Source: Bacillota bacterium | Lineage (GTDB): Bacteria > Bacillota > Clostridia > Oscillospirales > Acutalibacteraceae | Direction of reading: 5' to 3' | Assembly: GCA_023401495.1 (NCBI GenBank) | Contig: JAEXDU010000243.1 | Span: 1 to 13,038 of the forward strand | Length of the DNA stretch: 13,038 bases | In this document: in pieces, positions 7,351 to 13,038 of the stretch | Layout of the letters: every line of letters begins with the position of its first letter | How positions within the stretch are numbered: position 1 is the first letter of the stretch | Program-made: the position numbers and the translations under genes | The notes under the pieces: model-generated | The model's database searches: none | Told to the model about the DNA's origin: nothing | Seen by the model: only the letters and a program-made list of their open reading frames with translations

Positions 7351-8142
7351 TTAAATTCCCTCGCCGTTTACCAACTCGCCCGAATGCTGCAGTTCAAAGA
7401 ACACTTTGGCAAAAAGCTCGCCGGTGCGGCTGTGCGGGTTGCTGAAAATTTCGCTTACCGGGCCGGATTCAATAATCAGTCCATCCTCCAGCACCGCCAT
7501 GCGTTCGCAGGTGTATTTGATGGCGTCCAGCTCGTGCGTGATCATCAGGATGGTGATGCCGGTGGTCTGATTGATCTTTTTCAGCAAATCCAGAATCTGA
7601 AGCGTGGTTTGCGGGTCTAGGGCAGAGGTCGCTTCGTCGCTGAGCAGAAGATCGGGATTGTTGACCAGGGCCCGCGCGATTCCTACCCGCTGCTTCTGCC
7701 CGCCGGAGAGCCCGCCCGGGTAAGCCTCGAGCTTATCCGTCAGCCCGACGAGCTCGGCTGTCCGCAGCACCCTGTCTTTGATTTCCTCTTTCGGCACGCC
7801 GCTGATTTCCAGCGGGTAAGAGATGTTCCGGTATACCGTTTTGGCTTCGAACAGGTTGAAGGTCTGAAAGATCATCCCGATTTTTCTGCGCTCTTTGAGC
7901 AGGGCCTTTTTGGGCAGGCGCAGAATGTCGACTCCGCCGACCTGAATCCGGCCGCTGTCGGGTGTTTCCAGCCGGTTGATGCATCGCGCCAGCGTGGATT
8001 TTCCCGCGCCGCTGAAGCCGATGATCCCGAAAATTTCGCCTTTGTTCACCGAAAGATCGATTCCCCTGAGCACCTTTAAAGGCGCCCCGTGTGTGGTATA
8101 GGTTTTGTGCAGATCAGAGATCTGAATATATTCATCCAACAT
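7351..8142 (-). CDS. metN: MetN-type ABC ATPase lacking the NIL domain (second transporter)
   Basis: A 263-residue ABC ATPase that would power the second MetI/MetQ pair. The Walker A motif GFSGAGKST is at 42-50, the Q-loop glutamine is Q93, the signature LSGGQ is at 145-149, Walker B LLLSDE at 165-170 and the switch histidine is H203. Full-length MetN proteins of about 340 residues carry a C-terminal NIL domain that binds methionine and shuts down uptake; this protein ends soon after the ATPase domain. The loss is not an obvious frameshift, since a 41-nt gap and then metI follow. The site before its ATG is weak; a strong AAAAAGGAG upstream instead serves a 15-codon ORF that ends inside this gene. 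Confidence 0.93.
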   Translation of the reverse strand: MLDEYIQISDLHKTYTTHGAPLKVLRGIDLSVNKGEIFGIIGFSGAGKSTLARCINRLETPDSGRIQVGGVDILRLPKKALLKERRKIGMIFQTFNLFEAKTVYRNISYPLEISGVPKEEIKDRVLRTAELVGLTDKLEAYPGGLSGGQKQRVGIARALVNNPDLLLSDEATSALDPQTTLQILDLLKKINQTTGITILMITHELDAIKYTCERMAVLEDGLIIESGPVSEIFSNPHSRTGELFAKVFFELQHSGELVNGEGI

Positions 8143-8179
8143 ACTGGCGTCTTGCAGCTTCGCTGTTCCGGAAGAACAT
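8132..8179 (-). CDS. Possible 15-codon upstream ORF overlapping the metN start
   Basis: An ORF reading MFFRNSEAARRQYVG has an AAAAAGGAG site 9 nt upstream, the best ribosome site in the luxS-metN gap. Its TGA lies within codons 3-4 of metN, so terminating ribosomes would stand at the metN ATG (ATGTTGGATGA). This suggests reinitiation coupling. The peptide has no sign of a function of its own. Chance is possible because the ORF is short. Confidence 0.35.
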   Translation of the reverse strand: MFFRNSEAARRQYVG

Positions 8180-8215
8180 ACTGCATTTCTCCTTTTTACT
8201 AGAATGATCGGGGCC

Positions 8216-8692
8216 TCAGTCCGCCTGAATCAGCCGGCTGTGGTCAAAGGGGTCTGTGCTGATTCCCTGGGAAAGCACCTGCCGGGCGTATTCCTTTGCG
8301 GAGAACAGCGAATGATCTTTGTAATTGCCGCATTCCTTCGCGGTGGCCGCAGGCACCTCCGTCTGCTCCAGCACCCTTTGCAGGGCGTGATGCAGAGCAA
8401 GGGCGATTTCCGCAACCGGGTGTTCCTCCCACACAACCAGATAAAATCCCGTCCGGCAGCCCATGGGGGAAATGTCGATTAGCCCGTCGATTTCTTCCCG
8501 CAGAAAGATGGAGAGATAATGCTCCAGCGTGTGCAGTGCTCCCGTGGGGATGGAGTCGGTATTCGGCTGCAAAAAGCGCAGGTCGAATTTCTGCACAGTT
8601 GCTCCCTTTCCGTTGTGTTCCACACCGGCCACGCGCACGTAAGGCGCCTGTACGATGGTGTGGTCTAATGTAAAGCTTTCTACCTTAGGCAT
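8216..8692 (-). CDS. luxS: S-ribosylhomocysteine lyase (LuxS)
   Basis: A 158-residue metalloenzyme that splits S-ribosylhomocysteine into homocysteine and DPD, the precursor of autoinducer-2. The HTLEH motif supplies H54 and H58 with E57, and C121 in ECGNYKDHS is the third metal ligand; C79 in SPMGCRTGFY is the catalytic cysteine. The ATG at 8692 is preferred over one 18 nt upstream because AAGGG lies 8 nt before it and it matches the usual N-terminus. It overlaps the amidohydrolase gene by 8 bp. In this cluster it delivers homocysteine for the MccA-like step. The nucleosidase that makes its substrate is not in the window. Confidence 0.97.
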   Translation of the reverse strand: MPKVESFTLDHTIVQAPYVRVAGVEHNGKGATVQKFDLRFLQPNTDSIPTGALHTLEHYLSIFLREEIDGLIDISPMGCRTGFYLVVWEEHPVAEIALALHHALQRVLEQTEVPAATAKECGNYKDHSLFSAKEYARQVLSQGISTDPFDHSRLIQAD

Positions 8693-9863
8693 CCGAATCA
8701 CCCTTTTCATTCAAGTTGAAATAATGGAGGACAAAAGCCGTATACAGTGCCGCCGAAATGGAGAGAACCCGCTCGTCGATGTCGAACCGCTCATGGTGGT
8801 GCGGGTATTCGCCGCCGGAACCCACAAAGGTGAAGAATGCCGGGGCAATCTGCCCGTATGCGCTGAAATCCTCTGTTCCCAGCTGGGGGAGAACCCCCTG
8901 CACTGCCTCCGGCGACAAAACCTCCTGTACAGCGGAGCGCGCCGTCTGGTACAACTCGGCGGAATTGATCAAAATCGGGGTGGCAAATTCGCATTCCACC
9001 TGCGCGGTGACCCGGTGCGCCGCGCTGATCCCGTTTACCACACGGTGAACGGCTTCTTTGATCTGTGCCCTCGTCTGTTCGCTCGTCACGCGCACGGTAC
9101 CCGAAATTCTGGCGTGATTCGCGATGATATTGTCCCGGGTTCCCGCGCGGAACTGGCAGACCGAGATCGTCGCCGCTTCTGTCGGCGGGATTTCGCGGGA
9201 CACAATGTGCTGTAATGCTTCCACGATCTCCGCGCCCGCGGCAATCACGTCGATGGCGTTGTCCGGGTGACCGGCGTGCCCGCTTTTCCCGAATACGTCG
9301 ATTTTCAGGGAGTTGGCGCCCGCCATGATGGGCCCCGCCTGCAAAGCGGCCTTACCGACCGGGAGCCCCGCCCGCACATGGAGCCCGAAAAAAGCCTCCA
9401 CATCGTCCAGCGCGCCCGACGCAATAACCGAGTTCGCACCCCGGCCCACTTCTTCCGCGGGCTGAAAAATCAGTTTGACCGTACCGGGCAGCTTCTCTCG
9501 GCGTTGGAGCAGAAGCTTTGCCGCCGTTAGCAGGGAAGAGGCATGCGCGTCATGTCCGCAGGCGTGCATCAGCCCCGGGTTTTGGGAGCGATAGGGAACC
9601 TCGTTTTTTTCTTCGATCTCGAGGGCGTCAATGTCCGCGCGAAGAGCGATCACCGGTTTTTCGGATTTCCCGCGGAGGATGCCGACGGTGCCGGTTTCGC
9701 CCGCCGTGACAAATGGAATGCCGAGCCGGTTCAGCTCTTCCCGAACGCGGGCGGCGGTTTCGTATTCCCCAAAGCTTGGTTCGGGGTGGCTGTGAAACCA
9801 TCTTCGCAGCTCAGTTGTTTCGGCTTGGTGTTCGAGCGCTTCCTCATAAAGTGTTTTAGACAT
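8685..9863 (-). CDS. M20 family amidohydrolase (N-acyl amino acid hydrolase type)
   Basis: A 392-residue dinuclear metal peptidase of the M20D amidohydrolase group. Expected metal ligands are C102 and H104 in MHACGHDAH, the glutamates of PAEE (137-138), H162 in GLHV and a histidine in HHHERF, probably H356. A dimerisation domain lies roughly at residues 185-295. Such enzymes remove acyl groups from N-acyl amino acids. Position between metQ and luxS suggests N-acylated methionine, cysteine or their S-conjugates as substrates, as for YxeP/YtnL-type enzymes in Bacillus sulfur operons; this is inference. AGGAGG lies 8 nt before the ATG at 9863; a longer ORF start 69 nt upstream overlaps metQ and is not favoured. 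No signal peptide is seen, so it acts in the cytoplasm. Confidence 0.9.
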   Translation of the reverse strand: MSKTLYEEALEHQAETTELRRWFHSHPEPSFGEYETAARVREELNRLGIPFVTAGETGTVGILRGKSEKPVIALRADIDALEIEEKNEVPYRSQNPGLMHACGHDAHASSLLTAAKLLLQRREKLPGTVKLIFQPAEEVGRGANSVIASGALDDVEAFFGLHVRAGLPVGKAALQAGPIMAGANSLKIDVFGKSGHAGHPDNAIDVIAAGAEIVEALQHIVSREIPPTEAATISVCQFRAGTRDNIIANHARISGTVRVTSEQTRAQIKEAVHRVVNGISAAHRVTAQVECEFATPILINSAELYQTARSAVQEVLSPEAVQGVLPQLGTEDFSAYGQIAPAFFTFVGSGGEYPHHHERFDIDERVLSISAALYTAFVLHYFNLNEKGDSDA

Positions 9864-9882
9864 GGAATCCGCCTCCTCAGGA

Positions 9883-10779
9883 TTATTTGACCTCAAAGGC
9901 GGGAACCGCCGCGTTGGAATATACCTCGGCAATTGCGTCGGCCACCCTCTGGGTATGGTAGGCCTCTACGATTTTCAGGTAGGCCGGGTTATCCTTGTCT
10001 GCCGTTCTGGCCGCGATCAGGTTGATAAACGGCTGCTGCTCCGGATTTTTCAGATCGATATCATCTTTATAGATTGGGTCCTTCACCGGGTCCAGACCGG
10101 AATCCACGGCGTAGCCGCAGTTGATGATGGCCGCGTCTACGTCTTGCAGGGAGCGGGGAAGCTGAGCGCCGGTGATCTCTACAAATTTGATGTTCTTGGG
10201 ATTCTCTGTCACGTCCTTGATCAGCGCGTTGTTTCCGGCTTTCTCATCCAGCTTGATCAGGCCGGCGTTTTTCAGAACGTTCAGTGCACGCCCCTGATTG
10301 GTGGGGTCGTCGGGGATCGCGATCTGTGCGCCGTTCGGCAGTTCTTCCAGCGATTTGTGTTTTTTAGAGAAGAGGTTCAGCGGTACGATCAGGGTGTCGC
10401 CGATCGCGGTCAGGTCGAGCTTCAGCTCCTCTTTGTTTTTGTTGAAATACGCGTAATGCTGAAACGCATTCAAATCGACCTCTCCTTCGGCCAAGGCCTT
10501 GTTCGGTTCGCCGCCCGTTAAATTGATCGTCTCAATTTTGATGTTTGCGCCTTCGGAATCAAGCTCGGCCTGCACCGCATTCCAGACGCGGGGTTCGTCA
10601 GACGTAGTGCCGATTTTCACCGTCACCGGTTTGGACTGGGCGGAAGAAGCCGGGGCGTTGGAGGCCGCGGATGCGCCGGAATTTGCGGCGGTTCCGCTGC
10701 ACGCGGAAAGGAATACGCTGGCAGCCAGCAGTACGGATAACACGGAGCCGATTCGAGAGAGTTGATTTTGTTTTTTCAT
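9883..10779 (-). CDS. metQ: MetQ-family substrate-binding lipoprotein (first transporter)
   Basis: A 298-residue lipoprotein of the NlpA/MetQ family. The lipobox LSAC ends at C27, followed by an Ala/Ser/Gly-rich linker to about residue 50. The domain keeps FQHYAYF (106-112) and AIPDDPTN (154-161), but it differs from classical members at several points: FQHYAYF replaces FQHxPYL, and the usual H-x-EP segment reads LIVPLNLFS. The ligand may therefore not be plain L-methionine. AGGAGG lies 10 nt before the ATG. It follows metI after 63 bp, with the amidohydrolase 19 bp downstream. Confidence 0.92.
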   Translation of the reverse strand: MKKQNQLSRIGSVLSVLLAASVFLSACSGTAANSGASAASNAPASSAQSKPVTVKIGTTSDEPRVWNAVQAELDSEGANIKIETINLTGGEPNKALAEGEVDLNAFQHYAYFNKNKEELKLDLTAIGDTLIVPLNLFSKKHKSLEELPNGAQIAIPDDPTNQGRALNVLKNAGLIKLDEKAGNNALIKDVTENPKNIKFVEITGAQLPRSLQDVDAAIINCGYAVDSGLDPVKDPIYKDDIDLKNPEQQPFINLIAARTADKDNPAYLKIVEAYHTQRVADAIAEVYSNAAVPAFEVK

Positions 10780-10842
10780 GGTAGTTCATCCTCCTGATAC
10801 GAATTTGATCTTTGATTTTAAAACAGGGAATACCGGGAGCGT

Positions 10843-11523
10843 TCAGTGCGTCAGCCGTTGTGCGGCACGGTTGCCGACGCTCTGTACGATGTTGACGATC
10901 AGCAAAAGCAGCAGCACGGTCACAACGGTGATGTCGTTCATATACCGTGAGTAACCGTATCGGATGGCGAAGTTGCCGATTCCGCCGCCGCCCACACTGC
11001 CGGCCATGGCGGAAAGGCCGATCAGGCTGATAAAGCTGGTGATGAGTGACCGCAGGAGCCCCGGCAGACTTTCCTGCAACAGAATGTGAACGATAATATA
11101 GGGCCGCGAAATCCCCATGGAGCGGGCGGCTTCCATTACACCGGGGTCTACCTCCAGCAGGGCCTGCTCGGTCATTCGCGTCACAAGGGGAATGATTCCG
11201 GCGACCATGGGGACGATCGCGCCTCGAACTCCGATGGAGGTTCCAACGAGGAAGCGGGTAAAGGAAACCATCAGTGCAATCAGAATCACGAACGGAATCG
11301 AACGGATGGTGTTCACGATTTTCCCCAGAATGTTGTTGAACAGGTCGTTTTCATATAAGCCGCCCTTGGCGGAAACGACCAGCGCGATTCCAAGCAGCGT
11401 CCCGATGGTGATCCCGAAAATCCCCGCAATGCCGACCATCACAAAGGTCTGCCAGATGGAATCGAGCAAATCGCCGAACATTTCGTACACGTTTGGGAAG
11501 AGTTCAATCACAAATTCCTTCAA
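10843..11523 (-). CDS. metI: MetI-family permease (first transporter)
   Basis: A 226-residue integral membrane permease with several hydrophobic segments and an EAA loop near 131-155 (EAARSMGISRPYIIVHILLQ). The C-terminal motif GLSAMAGSVGGGGIGNFAIRYGY region is diagnostic of MetI. Translation seems to start at TTG (11523), overlapping the metN stop as TTGA, with GGAGGAGG 7 nt upstream. It pairs with the first MetN and MetQ. Confidence 0.94.
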   Translation of the reverse strand: MKEFVIELFPNVYEMFGDLLDSIWQTFVMVGIAGIFGITIGTLLGIALVVSAKGGLYENDLFNNILGKIVNTIRSIPFVILIALMVSFTRFLVGTSIGVRGAIVPMVAGIIPLVTRMTEQALLEVDPGVMEAARSMGISRPYIIVHILLQESLPGLLRSLITSFISLIGLSAMAGSVGGGGIGNFAIRYGYSRYMNDITVVTVLLLLLIVNIVQSVGNRAAQRLTH

Positions 11524-12590
11524 ACCACAACCTCCTCCCGGTCATCAGAGGGGAGCTCCTGCAAAATATGGACGCTGACTCCTTCTGTTTTTAAGTACTC
11601 CATTGCCGCAAGAATCTTGATTTCATCGCCGCTTATGGCGACAAACAGGCTGCCGATGGGCCGGGACTGCACCAGCTCGATGGAACCGTAAAGGATGCTG
11701 ACCTCCACCTCGAACCGTTTGATCACGTGGGAGATATATGCGTTATTCGCTTTTGGCCCCACGAACAGCAGGTGCAGCAGCTTCCGGTTTGGGAGAGTTC
11801 CCAGATTCTGATCGATCTGTTCGATCAGCTTTTCAACATTCCCCTCCCGGAACAACGAGGCGGTAAAGCATTTGGTGGTTTTGGTCTGCGGGTGGGAGAA
11901 CACCTCAAAGGTATCGCCCTGCTCCACGATCAGCCCGTTTTCCATCACGGCGACCTTGTTGCAGATTTCCTGAACCACATGCATTTCGTGGGTGACGATC
12001 ACGATCGTCAAACCCAGGCGGCGGTTCAGCTCCAGCAGAAGCTGCAGAATCGAGTCCGTGGTCTGTGGGTCCAGGGCGGAGGTTGCCTCGTCGCTGAGCA
12101 GGATTTGCGGGTCGTTGGCCAGCGCTCTGGCAATTGCGACACGCTGCTTTTGCCCGCCGCTCAGTTGGGAGGGGTAACAGTCCGCCTTGTCGCTCAGGTC
12201 GACTAGCTGCAAAAGCTCTTTTACCTTCTGCTGAATCTCCTGCCTGCTCTTTCGCAGATACCGGAGCGGGAACGCGATGTTCTCAAATACCGTTTTGGAA
12301 CGAAGCAGATTAAAGTGCTGAAAAATCATCCCGATCTGCTGGCGCGTTTTCTCGAGCTGGTCCTGAGAAGACCCGGTGATGTCGTTTCCAAAGAGCAGCA
12401 CCTGGCCGCTGTCCGGGCGTTCCAAAAGGTTGATGCAGCGGATCAGCGTGCTTTTTCCCGCCCCGCTGTAACCGATCACCCCGTAAATGTCGGAGCGGTC
12501 AACCTTCAGGGACACTCCCTTCAGGGCCTCAATCTGCCCGGTGGCGTTCTGGTAGCTTTTCGTTACGTTTACGAGTTCAATCAAAAGCAT
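11520..12590 (-). CDS. metN: MetN, methionine ABC importer ATPase with NIL domain (first transporter)
   Basis: A 356-residue ATPase. Walker A GYSGAGKST is at 40-48, Q91 is the Q-loop, LSGGQ is at 143-147, Walker B ILLSDE at 163-168 and the switch histidine is H201. Residues from about 270 to 345 form a NIL domain, which in known MetN proteins binds methionine and blocks further uptake. It is the first large gene after the promoter, leader ORF and terminator, and its ATG lies 24 nt beyond the terminator T-run. AGGAG sits 12 nt before the ATG and GGAAAGG directly before it; the TTG two codons later is a possible alternative start. Confidence 0.95.
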   Translation of the reverse strand: MLLIELVNVTKSYQNATGQIEALKGVSLKVDRSDIYGVIGYSGAGKSTLIRCINLLERPDSGQVLLFGNDITGSSQDQLEKTRQQIGMIFQHFNLLRSKTVFENIAFPLRYLRKSRQEIQQKVKELLQLVDLSDKADCYPSQLSGGQKQRVAIARALANDPQILLSDEATSALDPQTTDSILQLLLELNRRLGLTIVIVTHEMHVVQEICNKVAVMENGLIVEQGDTFEVFSHPQTKTTKCFTASLFREGNVEKLIEQIDQNLGTLPNRKLLHLLFVGPKANNAYISHVIKRFEVEVSILYGSIELVQSRPIGSLFVAISGDEIKILAAMEYLKTEGVSVHILQELPSDDREEVVV

Positions 12591-12613
12591 CCTATCCTTT
12601 CCGTGCGCTCCTG

Positions 12614-12654
12614 AAAATAAAAAAGGCAGCCGGGATTTTCTAATCCCGACTGCC
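12614..12654 (-). terminator. Strong intrinsic terminator in the met leader (candidate attenuator)
   Basis: A 13-bp stem (arms 12642-12654 and 12625-12637, one G-U pair) closes a 4-nt loop and is followed on the minus strand by TTTTTTATTTT. It lies downstream of the promoter and the 36-codon ORF but upstream of metN, so it would stop most transcripts before the operon unless something prevents it from forming. This is the position expected of an attenuator. Confidence 0.88.
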
Positions 12655-12676
12655 CGAAAGCATGCGCAAGAATAGA
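12639..12676 (-). promoter_or_regulatory. Candidate antiterminator pairing
   Basis: TCTATTCTTGC (12676-12666), just after the leader ORF stop, can pair with 12653-12639, which is most of the upstream arm of the terminator. By eye there are 10 pairs, two of them G-U, with one mismatch and a 3-nt bulge. The two structures exclude each other. A ribosome finishing at the leader stop would cover 12676-12666 and favour the terminator; one stalled at the earlier Met/Cys codons would leave it free. The pairing is modest and needs folding energies. Confidence 0.35.
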
Positions 12677-12677
12677 C

Positions 12678-12788
12678 CTATCCACTGGGGGTATCATATT
12701 GACACATGGCACAACAAGGTATACAGAAACTCTGCATCCCCATCAAGGTACAATTCATTGCGGCGGCTGTGCTTTTTCTGTTTGCCAT
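12678..12788 (-). CDS. Met/Cys-rich 36-codon leader peptide ORF
   Basis: A short ORF with GGAG 8 nt before its ATG, lying between a consensus promoter and a terminator. Five residues are Met (1, 11, 16, 18, 28) and five are Cys (13, 22, 25, 26, 29), including the cluster CIPCCAMC at 22-29. The TAG stop is 23 nt before the terminator stem. The richness in exactly the two amino acids handled by the downstream genes suggests a leader peptide that senses charged Met or Cys tRNA by ribosome stalling. No known family was recognised. A small metal-binding peptide is an alternative. Confidence 0.6.
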   Translation of the reverse strand: MANRKSTAAAMNCTLMGMQSFCIPCCAMCQYDTPSG

Positions 12789-12816
12789 TGTGTTCACTCC
12801 ATTCTGCGATCGATAT

Positions 12817-12850
12817 AATACATATTAAGCTTATAAGCATTATATGTATT
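12817..12850 (-). promoter_or_regulatory. 34-bp imperfect palindrome over the -10 and start site (candidate operator)
   Basis: The arms AATACATAT and ATATGTATT flank a central GCTTATAAGC, itself a perfect palindrome. Of 17 symmetric pairs, 15 match. The repeat covers the whole -10 element and the expected start near 12832, so a bound dimeric repressor would block the promoter. It does not look like a MetJ box. The regulator is unknown. Confidence 0.55.
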
Positions 12851-12867
12851 CGGATTTTTGTTGTCAA
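12839..12867 (-). promoter_or_regulatory. Consensus vegetative promoter for the met operon
   Basis: TTGACA (12862-12867) and TATAAT (12839-12844) are separated by exactly 17 bp, a full match to the housekeeping consensus. Transcription would start near 12832 and run into the leader ORF and metN. Such a strong promoter would need downstream or operator control, both of which appear to be present. Confidence 0.88.
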
Positions 12868-12951
12868 TGGAAATACGGAGCGGTTCGGCATCTTTGGGAC
12901 AACGACCAAATCGACTTTCGATAAAACTTGTCAGCTTAGACAATATTTCAT

Positions 12952-12971
12952 ATTTTACATATATGTTAAAT
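12952..12971. repeat. AT-rich 20-bp palindrome upstream of the promoter
   Basis: ATTTTACATATATGTTAAAT is symmetric except for one pair. It contains the same ACATAT/ATATGT half-site as the palindrome at the promoter, 128 bp away centre to centre. It might be a second binding site, but AT-rich DNA makes such matches likely by chance. The rest of 12868-13003 shows nothing else recognisable. Confidence 0.3.
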
Positions 12972-13003
12972 TTAAAATATGAATGGATTTTATCCCGTAA
13001 AAT

Positions 13004-13038
13004 AAAAAAAGAGGAAAGCACCTGAAATGTGCTTTCCT
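13004..13038 (-). terminator. Intrinsic terminator of an upstream gene outside the window
   Basis: AGGAAAGCAC pairs perfectly with GTGCTTTCCT (10 bp, 7-nt loop, 13012-13038), followed on the minus strand by C and seven T. It marks the end of a preceding minus-strand unit and separates it from the met operon. The stem reaches the window edge and may continue, and it could act in both directions. Confidence 0.8.

Noticed and set aside
12699..12727. Plus-strand promoter with TTGACA
   Set aside because: A TTGACA is present, but the -10 at 17 bp is TACAGA, a poor match, and no gene follows on that strand.
12694..12909. 71-codon minus-strand ORF across the promoter
   Set aside because: It starts upstream of the consensus -35 element and overlaps the leader ORF in another frame; no ribosome site was seen.
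12662..12982. 106-codon ORF on the plus strand
   Set aside because: It runs opposite to the promoter, leader ORF and terminator, has no clear ribosome site or family resemblance, and its composition is that of AT-rich noncoding DNA.
12591..13038. SAM riboswitch or T-box in the metN leader
   Set aside because: I looked for the SAM-I core (GAGGGA...GGCAACC type) and the T-box AGGGTGGNACCGCG motif on the minus strand and found neither; a terminator alone is not enough.
1..13038. CRISPR arrays, insertion sequences, tRNA or rRNA genes
   Set aside because: No regularly spaced repeats, transposase motifs, terminal inverted repeats or recognisable RNA gene sequences were seen.

Overview
The window carries a long run of genes all read from the minus strand. 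Almost every one concerns methionine, cysteine or organic sulfur. Moderately high GC in the genes, AT-rich control DNA, strong Shine-Dalgarno sites, three TTG starts, Firmicutes-type lipoprotein signals and a MccA/MccB pair as in Bacillus suggest a low-to-mid GC Firmicute, most likely an anaerobic clostridium. This is inference; no rRNA or taxonomic marker is present.

Layout in the direction of transcription, from high to low coordinates. A terminator for an unseen upstream gene lies at the right edge (13004-13038). About 130 bp of AT-rich DNA follows, then a consensus promoter (TTGACA, 17 bp, TATAAT) whose -10 and start region sit inside a 34-bp imperfect palindrome. The transcript begins with a short leader holding a 36-codon ORF in which 10 residues are Met or Cys. 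A strong intrinsic terminator then ends 24 nt before the first large gene. No SAM or T-box riboswitch motif was seen, so this looks like leader-peptide attenuation of a sulfur amino acid operon.

The large genes are: metN-metI-metQ (first methionine-type ABC importer, with the NIL regulatory domain); an M20 amidohydrolase; luxS; a second metN-metI-metQ set whose MetN lacks the NIL domain; a cystathionine gamma-lyase/synthase and an MccA-type beta-synthase (reverse transsulfuration); metY; a GNAT acetyltransferase broken by an in-frame TGA; a NifD-like nitrogenase-family subunit; and the first codons of its partner, cut by the left edge.

Together the genes suggest import of methionine or related compounds, release of amino acids from N-acyl forms, recycling of homocysteine through LuxS, conversion of homocysteine to cysteine, and sulfhydrylation of O-acetylhomoserine by MetY. 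The nitrogenase-like genes at the end fit a methylthio-alkane reductase (Mar-like) system that would release methanethiol from volatile organic sulfur compounds, and MetY could turn methanethiol directly into methionine. Gaps between genes are at most about 100 bp, and I saw no convincing terminator or promoter inside, so the whole run may be one operon of more than 12.5 kb controlled from the leader.
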